Source of the DNA: Prunella strophiata
Lineage: Eukaryota > Chordata > Aves > Passeriformes > Prunellidae
Length of the DNA: 64,000 bases
Reading direction: 5' to 3'
NCBI GenBank assembly: GCA_036583965.1
Contig: JAZBQD010000030.1
Location: 56,173,551 to 56,237,550 of the forward strand
The position numbers were made by a program, and so were the translations under genes. Within the stretch, counting starts at the first letter, position 1. The number at the start of each line of letters is the position of its first letter. Below, in pieces: positions 11,001-24,173 of the stretch. Under the pieces are notes generated by a model. It did no database searches. It was not told where the DNA came from and saw only the letters and a program-made list of their open reading frames with translations.

Positions 11001-13754
11001 TGGGAATTTTGAGGTGAAGTGGGAAGTCACTTAGACCTTATTGTAGTTTAGGTCTAGAACTGTCTGAGGTGCTGTGCCTGGTCCCCACAGCAATTCCAGA
11101 GGGGTCTGTGCTTCCTATCTGATAGCTATGATACCCCAGGGTATGTTGCAAGGTCCTAAATACCCATGTGAGAGTAGCCACAAACTAATTTATTAATGAT
11201 TTTAATCATCTATAGAGCTAGGAGGGCTCTAAAGCCTGCAGAATGGATTGGTGTTTGAGACTGAGACTGTTCTACAGTAAGACTGGTTCTATCTGTTTTC
11301 TCCCTGTGGATTATGCAAGGAGCCCAGGGAAACTGGACTCCTAATTTAGGCACTTTGCTGGGATGCCTAAAGCTGGCAACATGAATCCCCCAAGTGCTAT
11401 TTAGAACAGTGCCTGGGATTCCACAAGTGAAACTAAGTGCTGTTATGACTCTATAATGAGTAGTTTCCTTATAATACAGCAAATGATTTGGCATGGATGC
11501 TTTAATTATAAAACTGAACCCACTTTTCTTCTTTGCAAAATATTAATGAATAGCTCATGAAATGCTTGTTGTGACTGGTTGTGTAACATTCATGGTCCTC
11601 TCAGTGTGACGAGTTTGCTGTGAATATTCAAAGTTCACACTTGTTATTGTACTGCAAAGCCACATGAATCAAATGGAATGAAATTTATTTATGCACCTTT
11701 ATCAATCTAAAACACAATTTCTCTAAGCTAGTTGAATATGCACTATCCATAGAAAGAGTTAGACACTGCCCAGTTGATTCACCTTCTTAAGGAAAACATG
11801 AAATAGTTAAAATAGGTAGGCCAGATAACACTCTGGAGTGTTTTTGCATGTTAGGCGGGATAGATTAAACATGTGGGGTTTACTTCTGATAATTTTAGGG
11901 CCGTTTGAGGTGCCCTAGAAGAGACTTGTGACAGGGGCTATGGGAAATGCATCTCCTTAGACCAGACAGAGGCAAGGCAATGTACCCTAGGGCACTTCAA
12001 ACAGCTTAGATGCTTACATACTGAAGATGCTTACAGTGTGTGGCAACTGAATACCTAAACAAAGGTCCCTCAGTTGTCATGGTCACTGAAATTGGAGATT
12101 TCCTTAATAATCAGGTGTACATGTTTACTCTAGGTTGTGCCCAGTACCTTTGTAGTTTCTGTTGGTTCTGTTCTCTTTTCCTCTTGAATGAAACCCACCT
12201 CAGATGCAGAGACCGGCACCCTGGACACCTGTACATAAATATCTGAATTCCACTGTTGCATTTGGGGGGAATTAAGTTGAATGAGATGAATGTTGCCCAA
12301 GGCTGAGACAAAAAACTGTGAGAAAAAAAAAAAGCTAGCTCAGCTCATATCAAACTAGAGCATGTCTCCTTTTTTGGGGGGAGATGTAGGACCCCAAAAC
12401 AATATGACTTGCCTCATAGTGGCCTAACTAAAATGTGTAGCTAACTAAAACCACCCATTCCCTATATAGTTGAATCCTCTTATTTTTAAATGAGGTCAAT
12501 TTTGATATGAAAGAGCCATTTTGAAATAAAAAATGCAAAAGATTCCTTTTGAAAGTGTTGAAATGAAATGTGCCATTTTGAAAGTTTCACTCCTGTTTTT
12601 TTCAAATGAAATGTCAAATAAATGCAAATCAAATTTACAGTTTCTATCGTGGGAAAACAACATATTTTATCAAATCTATTATTCACCTATATTTTCAGGA
12701 TGGATCCATGTCTGATGTGTGAGCAGGCAACTTATAAAACTAGCACAGTGTGAATTCAGTTGTAAGAGGAAGATGACAACACATTCCCAGTGACTCTCTA
12801 CATTGTAAAAGAATGACTGAAAATTCAGCTCCCATGGTATTTGTGTTAAAAAGGTTAGCTGTATGATGATTTTTACAGAATAGAGCATGAATGGAAAATA
12901 ATTTTGACTTCTAAGGAAATAATTTTTGACTGTGTTTTTGTTTGAATGGAAAACCAAAACAAACTGAGCTTGACATACAAGATGAAGATAAGGTCTAGTT
13001 CTCCTACTTTATGTATTTAACTTTAGCTTATATTTTAAGCTGCTGTTTAAATGATCCTTCCATAGTAACTATCTAAGTATTTATAAGGCTGACTTCTATG
13101 TAAATATTTGGGAATGATAAATGTTTTTGAAAGAACTCTAAAAAGTTATGTAATCCATCTATATTTGGTCACTTGATTTGAGTACATAACCTCTCTATTG
13201 AAGTCTTCACTATTCTATATTTGCTATTTAGGAACTGAAACACAATTGAGGAGATCTGCCTCATCATAAGCCTAGCATTCAAAGTTCAACATACGAGCCA
13301 AGATGATTGAGTGGATTCTGTTCTAATTGCCTAATGATGTTTTTTCCAGACCACTGGTGAGGGTTAGGGATAGAAGGATTACAGACACCTCTAGGAGGAA
13401 AAGAAAATGAAATGAAGTTTCTGCTGGTATGCACATCACTTTCTCAAGTGTAGCCTAAAACTTCAGCTGGCAGGGACCTGTGCAGGAATTAGGTTCTTAT
13501 TTTTGGCAGTGATTTCTTAAATTATGGTACCATAAGGCTCAGGTTTTGTGTCTCTCCTTCAAAAGCAGCGTGACAGCCAAATAGGTCAGACTTTCTGGGC
13601 AGTGGCACTGCAAGACTGGAGACTCAGATGGAGTGAATCCACACCTCCTGCTCAGGGAGCTTGCCTCACTGCACGTACAGAGAGTGTTTCTGATGCACAT
13701 GCTCACAGTAGCCATGGCCTCCAGCATCCTTAAGACACCACGGATTTCTGGAGT
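5073..13754. other. Long unique non-coding stretch
   Basis: About 8.7 kb in which I see no gene, transposon boundary, tandem array or RNA gene. The longest frames (7158-7574 plus, 138 codons; 6516-6911 minus, 131 codons) have no recognisable domain. Homeobox-like TAATTA/TTAAT words and octamer-like words cluster around 9.2-9.6 kb, and words like TTAGGCTCCT and ATGCCTAAAG recur between 10.87 and 11.4 kb, possibly from an old degenerate repeat. Confidence 0.6.
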
Positions 13755-13918
13755 GAGTTTCCTATATGACTTTGGACAAGTCACGCTTTAGTTTCCTCAT
13801 CTGTAGGCTGGGGATTATGTTGCTGGAGTGAATGGAGGCTAAAATCACTGATGTTTGTAATTTGTGTTGATATTCTCTGAGGGGAGGCAGGCACAATAGA
13901 AGTGCAAATAAATTGTTG
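13755..13918 (+). mobile_element. MIR-like ancient SINE relic
   Basis: The segment TATATGACTTTGGACAAGTC, then ACGCTTTAGTTTCCTCATCT, then GTAGGCTGGGGATTATG closely follows the core and 3' part of the MIR family ('tgtgaccttgggcaagtca ... cagtttcctcatctgtaaa ... ggggat'). Downstream, AAGTGCAAATAAATTGTTG resembles the MIR tail. The 5' tRNA-derived part is not clear. MIR elements predate the amniote radiation, so a degraded copy in a bird is plausible. Confidence 0.72.
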
Positions 13919-16900
13919 TGACTGGTTAGTATTTCAGTAAATGGAAAAACTCTTCAAAGCAGAGTTCAGAGCAAGTACAATAGAGTGGAAAATTACATGT
14001 GCGGAGATAAGAAAGCCAGAAAGACTGTGAGCAAGTAATTTCATTTCAGTCATTCTAGTAATCAATGCAATGTGTACATTTATTTGCCAGTGTGGATTAT
14101 AATATTAGCAATGAGCCTTTCAAGAAAAACAGGATTGCATTTGGGCAGGCAAGGCAAATTTGAAACTGGTCCAAGCTTGGTCACAAAAGTTTCCACTTCC
14201 CTTTCCATGCTTGTTGATTATAATTAGCAAGCAGAACTACACATTTCTCTAAGAAGGGACAGCTGAGCAGGCTTCTGACTTTAAGATGGACCTGCACCTT
14301 CCTCATGAGTCTGGCTACAGTGGAAGCCAGGCATATGACAGCTTGCAGAAACAGGGGATGGTGGTGAATCTGGTGAGCATCTCTATGTGTGTGAGTGGAG
14401 GGCACATGGATCATGGAACTTGTCATGACCATCTCAGATCTGCCCACCTCGAGGTGGGTAAACACAAGCTTTGTAGACACTGGAGGGGTGAGCATAACTC
14501 TGTTGAGTGGGAAGAGGGAGCCAGCTTCTGCTTGGGCCATGACTTTAGAAGTCATTGCCATTTGGTGAGGAAGGACTGGTCTAGGGAAAATGCAGGAGGC
14601 AGTTTCAGGGAGTGAATTAGGAAGAACCAATTCCTTATGGGCAGGTTACTCACATTTGTTGCCATCATCAGTGGTTCCTCTCCTTAAGAGAGTATGTATT
14701 CCTAACTGGGGCTGAGCAGGGTGTCTGCAAGTGCAGTTGGAATACAAAAGCCTCCATCTACATACCATGGGCTGTGACTGTGGAAATGGCCACTTGGCAG
14801 TCAGTGGGAAATGAATTATTTTTCAGCCTGGCTCTTAACAGGAAAGGTTATCTCCACATCAATATTGTCACTGCAATGCTTTGCATTGTTGGGCATATCA
14901 GCAAACACATCAGAGAAGAATGAATGTCTTTTACTCCTACGGGTATGTTTCCTCAAACTCAGCATTGACACACACCATGAACTAAAGTCCTTGTGCTGTT
15001 CTTACTTACATAATTTCTGTCCCTGAGTAAGTCTCCTAAATTCCCAGACTGTCATTCTTGCTCTTCTGGTGAGCAGTTACTCCCCTTACAGAGAAAGATG
15101 GCACTGAACCAGACCCCAGAGAGGAGTGTAAGCTAGCAGGACCTTAGAGCTTGCAATTGGTCTAAATATCTGGCAAGTTTCCCTTCCTCAGCTCCTGACC
15201 TTTGATCTCAAAGAAGTATTGGTTATAAGCAACGACTGAAAACTGGAGTCTCTCCTATATAAAAGACATAAGAAAATATTCTGATCTGTGGTAGGTTATA
15301 ACAGCTCTAGGGCAGTGGGAAGATGATGGTGCACAGCAGGTCACGATAAGCACTAATTTTTAACATTTATGTATCACACAAATGTCAGGAGAGAGAAACC
15401 TTGAGTGGAGAAAAAATGTGAAGAGGTAAAGAATGGAAAGAATAAAGTGAATCCTAAACCCCTAAAAGGCTCATACCTGAGAGCTATATGAAATGGCAGA
15501 GGAAGGTTAGCTTTGCTGAAGAATGAGGACAGACATAATCTGAGCTGTGATAATACAGTATTAGGTTATTTAAATAATCTGTTTAATTCTTTTTAATTTG
15601 TGGGATCTTTTTCTTGGAAACTGGGATCCTTTGACACTAAAGGAGTGCTAGCCGTCCTTAAAAAGCTGACCCTGCCACAAAAGGGGCTGCTAAGAAAAAT
15701 TGAAAACAGCTCCTTAACAATGGATGCTTCAGTTATAGTGTGGAAGTGTTGGAAAAGCATGTCTCAGGACTTCCAGAGAGCTGCTGCATAGAGCTGAAAA
15801 GCGATTAAGGCTGGCAAATCACTGTATAGTTTTGCACTGCCAGTCTTGAGACTGCCTCAGTAATGGTGTGACTTACTCAATTCAATATAGCCTTGAAAAG
15901 GGAACTCTTGAGCTCAGAAATGCTGTTGTGTAGACCACTCATTTGCCTTGAGGGGATTGTCACAACATTTCCATGGCAATTGCTCTTGTAAGCTGAGAAA
16001 CGTTTAGGAGGCTGCCATAATATAGGAGCTGGATAGTATGTCCCAACTTGTGTGCATGCATGTGTGTGAGAGAGAATGACTGTCTAATGGAAGATCTATC
16101 TATCTGAACTACCAGTGGAGCTGAGCTGGCTGAGGGCTTTCTCTCTGTGCTGAAAAGATCTGTTTTTAGACCACTTGCTAAGCTTTGAGTGGGTACATTT
16201 GCAGAAATCTGGATTGCTTTGTGAATTATTTGTCGGCAGAAAAAGCAATCAAAACCCATGAGATAATGTATTCATAATGCATATTTTGAGTATTTTAGGA
16301 GCAATTTTGTTTTTGAAGCCATCAGTGTAAGCTTAATGCAGGCAAAATCGAACTCTTAATGCCACTCCTACAGCCCTCTTCCTTTCCTCTGCCACTGGGC
16401 ATCATACTTATCTCACCTGGATCCTTTCTCCAAATCCTAATATACAGGTCATGTTAAAATCTTTCTGTAAAATAATATTGGTCCTTTCCCCTCCTCCCTG
16501 CCACTAATTATTTCCCACCCATGCCACCTGTCATTTCACAAACCATCATTGTGTTTAGACACCTCAGGAAGATTTCAGAAACTTTAGTGTAAAATAGGTG
16601 CTGGATTGGAATTTTGGGTCATATTTTCAGCAAAACCTTAGCCATGGTTCCAGTCAGCAGATATGTACATTGAATAGCAGCATTTCTGGAATGTTGTAGG
16701 ACTTAGTTCTGCCCACCAACTGACCTGAACTGGAATCACCAACAGTGTGTGGCTGCAGAGGGGTGAGGCAACATGGATTTTGCTACATCCTGAATTTACC
16801 AGCCAGGTCCTTGGAGCAGGCTCCTGCAGCAGTGCAGAAGGAGTCTGGTCTAGTTTGTGGACTGCACTTCAGCTACAAAGGCAGGGAAAAGAATGAAGTC

Positions 16901-18711
16901 TCATCTGGTGGTGCTATCTGTTTTTTATTGTGTGTACCATATACTTGTCACTTCATTGCTGCTATTGCCATGTGCAAAAGCTACTGTCACCTGCTGTGGT
17001 TTGTGGCACATCAAATCCCTTTCCTTTTGATCTGATGACCAGTTGTATGTGTGGCAAGGAAAGAAATAGCTGGGGTGTTTGGCTATCTTTGAGATACTGC
17101 TTTGCTATTACTTTCCTAGCTCTATGTTTGGTGCTTCTTTCCACATCACCATGCAAAGGTGTTGCTTATCATGGCTCACCTGGACAACTTCAGAATGACT
17201 TAACTGTGAAAATGTGTGAAAAAATCCCTATTCTATCAGTGCTTTTCTTTCTGGTGATAGATGGTACTGAGAGGAGGCAAAGGGCTGTGCCAACTGAGAA
17301 AGGAATGAGCTGTTTTACATATCAGCAGGACATAGCACAAAGAGTCACAGCCTTCAGTTACAGCAAGCAACCAACATGAGCAGGAGTTGGGAAGATTTTT
17401 TAGCTAGAAGGACAGTCAAAAACCTAAGAGAATGACTGGGGATAAAAGCATCTTTAAGGATGCATAAATGTCTGTGAAGAATAACAGGAACTTGCTTATT
17501 TGTGGTGTGCTGCTGCTTCTAGTCTGAACAGTCTCTTGTCATGCCAGAAGTCCTGTTCTTGTGTTTGTGCATCCATTTCCTGTCTGGTAGCTCAGCAATA
17601 AGTTTTTCCTTTTTCTGACTTACATCAATTTCCAAAATTAGATTTAATACTGAGCTCCAGCTTCTTCCCTGAATTTTGCTAATTGCCACTTACTTTTTAC
17701 ATACATTCACAAGACATCTTGGTTTGCTTTTTTAATCAGTTTACAGGGGATCTAAACAGTAGCAGCCTGACTAGTCGGGATGCCTTTTACACTGACCTAT
17801 CTTGGTGTTCTGTATTTCTAACCTTGAATCTGTCTCAACTGGCTTTACATACAGTTTCCCAAGGATTTTTAGGGTATTTCAGAATTGACCTAAGCAATCA
17901 GATGTGTCATGTAGAGTTCAAATTGTTAACAGCACATTGAAAGGTATTTCACCTCTCCTTGATGACTGCAAAGAATATGCTTCAGAAAGGGAGTCCTGAA
18001 ATATTTGTAAAACTCTTTAGGAAAACAGTGTGTTCCTATTATTTAACCAGCCACTGTCAGATGACCTGATATCCCACATGAGGGAGCAGCATAGAATTTC
18101 TGCTTTCTCTGTTGACATTTGCAGAAGCTCATCAAAGGCAGTTCATTTCTGCTTTCTCTGCTGTGATCAGAGGAAAACCTTCTAATATTGAATATCACAG
18201 TCCAACCAATCTGGCCTTACACAGTGTTTCAGGGTGTATTGACTTTTCTCTGTGACTTCCAAACCACCTTCTGAGTCAATGTCTGATTTATTTTCTCTAA
18301 GTGGCTCAGACACAGTCCTCTGGTTGCACCCTGACCCTCACTGTAACATACAGAGTATATTTATCTAAAATGTCTTTTTATCTTTCTGATTGAAACATGC
18401 AGACCAACAATTCTGTTTCTCAAAAGTGTTGCAGGGATTTGTTGTTATCTTGTTCTTTTTATATTCTTGGTGGGGTCCTCAGTCACAGTGACCACTGCAA
18501 GAACAATTGTGTATGCTTTCTGCTTTGAAAAGCATACCCATCTTTTGCATGCTTGTCTGTCTGTGTATGAATGCATGTGTATATTTATTTCCTACTGGAA
18601 TCAAGACAGTATAAGGAGTGAAAATCTTACATGACAAGCTCTCAGTTGCCAGTAATGAACACAGAATACAAAATCAAATTAAAACTCCATATGCTAGAAT
18701 ATAGCACTAGG
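13919..18711. other. Unique non-coding sequence
   Basis: No gene or clear transposon is seen. Frames of up to 149 codons (14181-14630 minus; 16930-17379 plus) have no recognisable similarity. The only internal structure noticed is a 16-bp exact direct repeat ATTTCTGCTTTCTCTG at 18096-18111 and 18145-18160. Confidence 0.6.
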
Positions 18712-18754
18712 AACAATTTGACATTTATTGAACAATTTGACATTTATTGAACAA
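18712..18754. repeat. Perfect 19-bp tandem duplication
   Basis: AACAATTTGACATTTATTG occurs at 18712-18730 and again, identical, at 18731-18749, followed by a further five matching bases (AACAA). Because the two copies are identical the duplication must be recent, or polymorphic in length. Confidence 0.97.
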
Positions 18755-20119
18755 CAGACAGTGATTAAAAGAATAAAACCTTGATTGTCTTGCTAAAAGC
18801 CAAACCTTATAGTTCTGTCTTAAGGAATGTCTAACATTTCAAATAAAACACTCAGGGCATCAATGAAATCATAGGAAGATCAGTGCAAAAGGGGTTTTTA
18901 TATATTTTCTTATCAGAAGTGCAGTTAATATCTCCCCTTCAAAGGTATCATATTTTTTAGCTAGGTAGTTTTCTGGAAATGATTCTTCTCCTCTAGAAGA
19001 TACAGACAGTAAACAAGAGAGATAGCACACATGATAAACTGTGTTAAATGAGGGGCAAACTGAAAACTCTTTCCCTTCTACTCTGTTCTTTCAGTGCTGT
19101 CCAGCTTTCCTTATAAAAGGATGCAGTGTACAGTCCTGTCCTTCAGAGTGGGGACCCCATGGCAGTGGGGAGGTGCCTTTGTCACTCACTGGAGTGAATG
19201 GGGGGGCAGAGAGAAACTCTCCCAAATTATCTGGTAGCCTGTTCTGTCCTCTTTCTCTTGCACCATGCAATTAAGTGCTGTTCTCCAAGGGATGCCTGTG
19301 AGCTACATAATAAAGGTGTTTAATCAGTAGCTTTGTGTCACAGAATCCCAGAGGTTCCTATCCTGCCTGTGAAGGAATACATGAAAGACAAGAAGCAGCC
19401 TATTGGCAGCAGCTTGATATTCACTTTCTTGTGGAGAGTGGGTGGATGCACATTGCACCAGGCAGAGGTCTTGGGAAAGTGGTTCCATTTTACCTCCAAC
19501 CAGTGTATCTTGCTGTCTGATGGCACTCAGAGATTGTCTGCTCTGAATTCACCTTCTGGCTGAGTCTGCCAGTGGACACAGACTGAGATATTTATATTTA
19601 TAGGATCAGTTATGAATAGTTTTGCTTCATCTCTTTCCCTTTTGTGCTAAACAATTTATCACATCTTTGTGTGTAATCACTGTGGTGCTCTTAGGAGCGA
19701 TATACTGATAATTAGCAATAATTGCTAGACATATTCAGCCTAATTTTTTCATTGTTCTGGCTGTGCATCTTTCTCTCCGTGTGTAGTTGTCATGTCATCT
19801 GTTGATGGATGAGTTTTGTTTTATTATTTCTATCCAAAGCTGTTTTGCACACTTCAGACTTGTTTGCTGTCATGTCTTTGCTCAGATCATTCTGCTTCTC
19901 TGCATCAACCATATCTCTTTTTTTACCTTCAACATTTTCACCTTTCCTTTCTCTTCTGTCTTGGCCTTGATTCTGTCTCCCCCATGTTTCACTGACTGAG
20001 CAGAATGAATTTTCAGTTGTCATTCACACATATTTGCTCTGCCAAACCAGTTTCACAGATTGCATTTGCTGTGTCTAGGAACAATAGCCAACAGCATGGT
20101 CCAAGGGACTTGATGATAC
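18755..20119. other. Non-coding sequence with TATA and polyA-signal pair
   Basis: No gene is recognised. A canonical TATAAAAG lies at 19112-19119 and an AATAAA at 19309-19314, about 190 bases apart and both on the plus strand. That is the arrangement expected of an LTR or a very short transcription unit, but no TG...CA ends with a flanking duplication could be found, so it is not called as an LTR. Confidence 0.5.
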
Positions 20120-20145
20120 AGGATATTTCTTGTTAGAAATATCCT
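20120..20145. other. Perfect 11-bp inverted repeat (hairpin)
   Basis: AGGATATTTCT (20120-20130), loop TGTT (20131-20134) and AGAAATATCCT (20135-20145) form a mismatch-free stem-loop. The next bases outward (C and C) do not pair. It is AT-rich and has no U-tract, so a terminator-type role is not suggested. Confidence 0.92.
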
Positions 20146-21029
20146 CTCAAGATCTTTGGAAGTCAATGGTTATTAAAGCACAGAGACAGACAGTAGGATC
20201 TTTAAAAGGACGGAGATGCCCATGGGTGGGGACAAGGAGAGAAAAGCAGTAGTATGCAGTAACAGCACCTTGGGACAAGCACTGTAAAATGGCTGGATCT
20301 CTCTCTGGAGCAATTATACCTTTCTACTAACTATCAGGGTTGGCTAAATAGCTGTCTCAAAGTAGATGTTTATGTAATGGGAAGTAGAGTATGGCCATGA
20401 ACTGGAGCATGAGACACTGGGGTTTTAAATTCCATGTGCCAGCATCACTCAGTTTCACCAAAATATTTACATTTTTTCATTAACAGTATTCAGAGTTTGT
20501 TTTTTGGACAGAAGGTTTGGGGTTTTTGTATTTGGTTTTCTTTTCCTTTTTTTTTTTTTTTTTTTTTTCCCTTTTTTCATAACATTTCAGGCATTTTACG
20601 TCAACATCTAATTGCAAATTAGGATGTAACTTTGAGAATAAGAAAGGCTGATATGAATATGTGGTGTTTTAACACTAGAAGAGAACCCCAATGGAAAATC
20701 TGAATACAGCATTAGAAGTATCCTGACCTTGACCTAAAGGGTGTGAAAGATGTCTGAAAACCATTACTTCCAGTTAAGGAAATTGCAATAGTACCTACTC
20801 ATAAGTGATACAGGAACCAAGATACAAACAGTGAAATTTGGAGGGGGAATATTGTGATGAGAGAAAGGTGAGATGGAACACTGGTGAATGGAACATCTAA
20901 AGAGTCTGGGCACTGAATACTCTGGGTCTGCCTCAGAAGGTGCAGGATGGCTAGTGAAGGTCATCAAAGACAGAGAATACATGGAGAAAGGCAGAGAAGA
21001 TTAAATTCTTGTAACGCTTCATGGGAACT
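20146..21029. other. Non-coding sequence
   Basis: Nothing is recognised except the T22 homopolymer at 20547-20568, listed separately. Confidence 0.6.
20547..20568. repeat. Homopolymer T22
   Basis: An uninterrupted run of 22 T inside a T-rich pyrimidine stretch (about 20520-20578). No retrocopy could be recognised attached to it. Confidence 0.95.
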
Positions 21030-21176
21030 TGAGGATTCTCTGTTTTCAAAGGTGTTCAGATCTCAAGCCCTGAGAAAGTCTCAAACCCTGAGCTAGGTCA
21101 ACCCTGGCTTCATCAGGGTGTCACATGAGGTTATTTCAGAGGTGCCTTCCAACTTCAGCCACTCTATTATTTCATA
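21030..21176 (+). mobile_element. CR1 LINE 3' end relic
   Basis: Degraded CR1 3' end. GAGGATTCTCTGTTTTCAAA, GAGCTAGGTCAACCCTGGCT, TCATCAGGG, then TTCAGAGGTGCCTTCCAACT and TCAGCCACTCTATTATTTCA follow the order of the CR1 tail ('ggtgaccctgcttgagcagg ... agaggtcccttccaacctcagccattctatgattct'). The terminal octamers are only partly kept, so this is an old copy with approximate borders. Confidence 0.78.
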
Positions 21177-24156
21177 CCTTTTTTTCCCAACTCAATTATA
21201 GAAACATGGTATTTTTTTTTTAATTTGTCCATCAATAAGGGGCACAAGTTCTTTTTATTGGCATTATGTGCACAAAAGCCTACTGCTATTATCCTGTAAA
21301 ATATCATACTGAAGACATAAACTAATGAAATATTCTTTACCATAGGATTAATGTTAATGCATTAGTAGAAAATAATAAAAGGAGACAGTAAAAAAAGAAA
21401 AAAAATATTTTGCTGATGTTTGCAATAGATAATGACAATATCAGCAGTAAGAACCTATTAAGCTACTTCAAATTAGTATCTGATCTGCTTTAAAAAGACA
21501 CTTATTATCAGTTAATTCATTAAGGGTATTTGTTGAGGTTTAAAGCATATGAAACAAAAATACCTCATTTGCAAGTAATTAATACAGAATTACTTAAGCA
21601 ATACAGTTTCACAAATGAAATACTTATATTTGAATTTCTTTTAATCCACTTGAAAGAGATATTTAGATCTTTAATCATCAGCTAAATTAGATATGTTTTG
21701 TTAATTACCTATCAATCAGTATTCCATTTCAGCATCTACGTTGCTCGAGAGAAGGGCACACAGTTGAGACAAGAGCCTTTTTTCTTCATTAAAAATACTT
21801 TATTTATTTTCTTTGTGCAGCTGGCATTGATGGTATTAACCAATTCAATTTTTCAATAATTCAAGGGAGAATTACTGTGTTTATTTATTTATTTCTTGCT
21901 GTGTTTTAAGTAAATTCCCAGAAGATTTGGTCATTTATTCTTATGAAGTGAAACCTTCAAGAGTAATGCAGTTTTATTTAGAAATGTTATCATTAAGAAA
22001 TTGCATTTAATCTTTGATTTCAAGCCTGAAACTGAACTGTGTGGCAGTTGTGTGGCTCTACAGATTCTGCAGAGACAGCTCCCTGTTCTATGAAAGCACG
22101 CTCTTGAGTCTGAGTGATCCACTGGATCCTCATTTTGTGTAAGGTGCACTCAGCACCGGCAAAGGGCAGACTTTATTATTCACTAGACTTTTGGCATACT
22201 TTGGAGAACTGGGAAGAAGAGAACCTGGAAGGTTAAACCACCAGGAGAAATTGCCTTCGCTGTGGTTTAAGTTCCAGCACTCGGTAGAAATCCTGCTTTT
22301 TTTCCCTGTTGAGAAGAAAAAATGAATCTTTGGATAAAAAGTAGGCCAGAATGTTTCTTTAAAAAATATTCCAAATGATTCTCACCTAAGTTTTAAATAT
22401 CTACCAGTCTAAAGCCAGGGATGAGAATTATGTTAATATCTGACTTGAAAAGCACTGAAAAGCCAGTGTTAATAATGAAATGCTGACACGACTTTATCTA
22501 TAGCCCTTCTAGCAGAGCAGTTATAATATGAAAAAGTAAGGTTCAATAATATGCAAGGCAGAAATAGCAAATTATATTAGATGTGACATATTAGCCATAA
22601 GGCCTTTTCTAAACCACACTGAAAAAATTAGGACAAGGGTATGGTAGTATATTTCTCCCCAAAGCACAAGAAAGGCCTAACCCCCAGAGCATTCCCTCTG
22701 AACTTGTATTCTATTTCTAGCATGTGTTTTATTAACTTTTATTTTTGTTTTGCAGGCTAGACACACAGCACCAACCTTAATGTCAAATTAGATAATGAAA
22801 AGCAATAGCCATCTTAAGAAAAATCATTCAAATAACTGTCATGTTGCATTATAGTTTTTGCTGCTAGCAAAAGCCTTAATTAAGTCTGCAGAATGGTTTC
22901 TTTTCTCATCTTCTGATTTCAAATGCTCTGAGCTTCCTAGGCAATTTTTTCTGTTAGAGCTGCATCTTTACATTCTTACAGAAATCATCCCATGCATAGA
23001 ATAGAGACATAACTAAAAAAAAAAACCCAAAAGTAAGAGGAGAGTTTCACACAGGGTTGTGACATTTATCAAACTGTAGGAAAAAAAGTGAAAATCAGAA
23101 CTTTGATGTGTTGCTAGATGTAATCTGGAATGATGAACACAAGCCTAATGTCTGCTGCTGATATCCAGTGATTAATAAATCAGAACAACAGCAAGTGTCA
23201 TATTATGTATGATAATCTGGAAATATGCACTCAAACTGATCCTGTCCTTCTCAAGCTGCTGTGAGTTACACAAACTGGGAGTAATCCCTGGCTGGTGCAG
23301 AACCAAGCTTACCCTGAGATAAATTTTCCTAAAGGAAAGAGCACTGGTGGATCATTGTTGCTTTGAGCAATCTCTGACTGAATCAGTAATTCCCAACAGG
23401 GAATCTAATTATGCCAGGGGCTGAAATGATGAGTACAGGCACCGGAAAGTGCAAGGAAAATTATGCTGCACCCGGGTGCTGAATCAAGCAGAGCACAGCC
23501 AGATCTGGAGGAATGGGCCTAATGAATGCATGCATAACAAATTGCAATTAATACCACTGAAGGAGTCATTGGTGTGATAGGCACTACCTACTGTAACTGC
23601 ATTATTGGATTTAGTAAGCTGGACGTGTTTCTACTGTTGAGGAGCCTCCAACAATTCTCCATAACCTTAAAGGCAAACTCTCTGTCACGGTCTGTGCTTT
23701 GATTTCTATCATGAAGTGATCTCAGCATTTATGATCAATTCATGATTCTTTTAGCTTGGAACTGAATTGGAAGTGATGATTGAGGAGATCACCTAATATG
23801 CACAAGCTGCAGACAGGCACTTAGCCCATAGAACAAGACTAGAGCTCTTTTTAAGTGAAATACTGAGAAATATGCTTACTGGAATGCCAGAACCCCTCTG
23901 TACCAACCCCTGAGGCATGTAGATCCACTTCTAGTGGTCCAAAAGGCTTGCTAAAGCCCTTGGAGAGCTCCTCTGGGCTGAACACAAACTTTGGCCATGC
24001 AGGAGCCATGGTCTCTTCTGCCTGACATTTGCATAAGGTGGGTACAAAATATTTCTTGGCCAGAACACTCCTCATGACATGTTCCTATTTACAGAATGTC
24101 TTGTAGAAATAAGAATGGATTATATGAGGTAGCAAGTTGCAGTGAGCCAGACTCAC
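21177..24156. other. AT-rich unique sequence
   Basis: No gene is seen. About 21.49-21.75 kb is very AT-rich, with many homeodomain-type words, including an inverted repeat AAGTAATT/AATTACTT (21573-21580 and 21588-21595). About 23.40-23.62 kb, with words such as GCATGCATAACAAATTGC, has the look of a conserved non-coding element, but conservation cannot be judged from one genome. Confidence 0.5.
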
Positions 24157-24173
24157 TTTTTTTTTTTTTTTTT
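24157..24173. repeat. Homopolymer T17
   Basis: An uninterrupted run of 17 T with no recognisable attached retroelement. Confidence 0.93.

Noticed and set aside
14181..14630. 149-codon minus-strand frame with a histidine-rich part
   Set aside because: The histidines come from a GTGTGTGAGTGG-like stretch read in antisense; no domain seen.
19333..19400. GTCACAGAATCCCAGAGG considered as a reversed CR1 3' end
   Set aside because: Only the first dozen bases resemble the CR1 tail; no further CR1 sequence follows.
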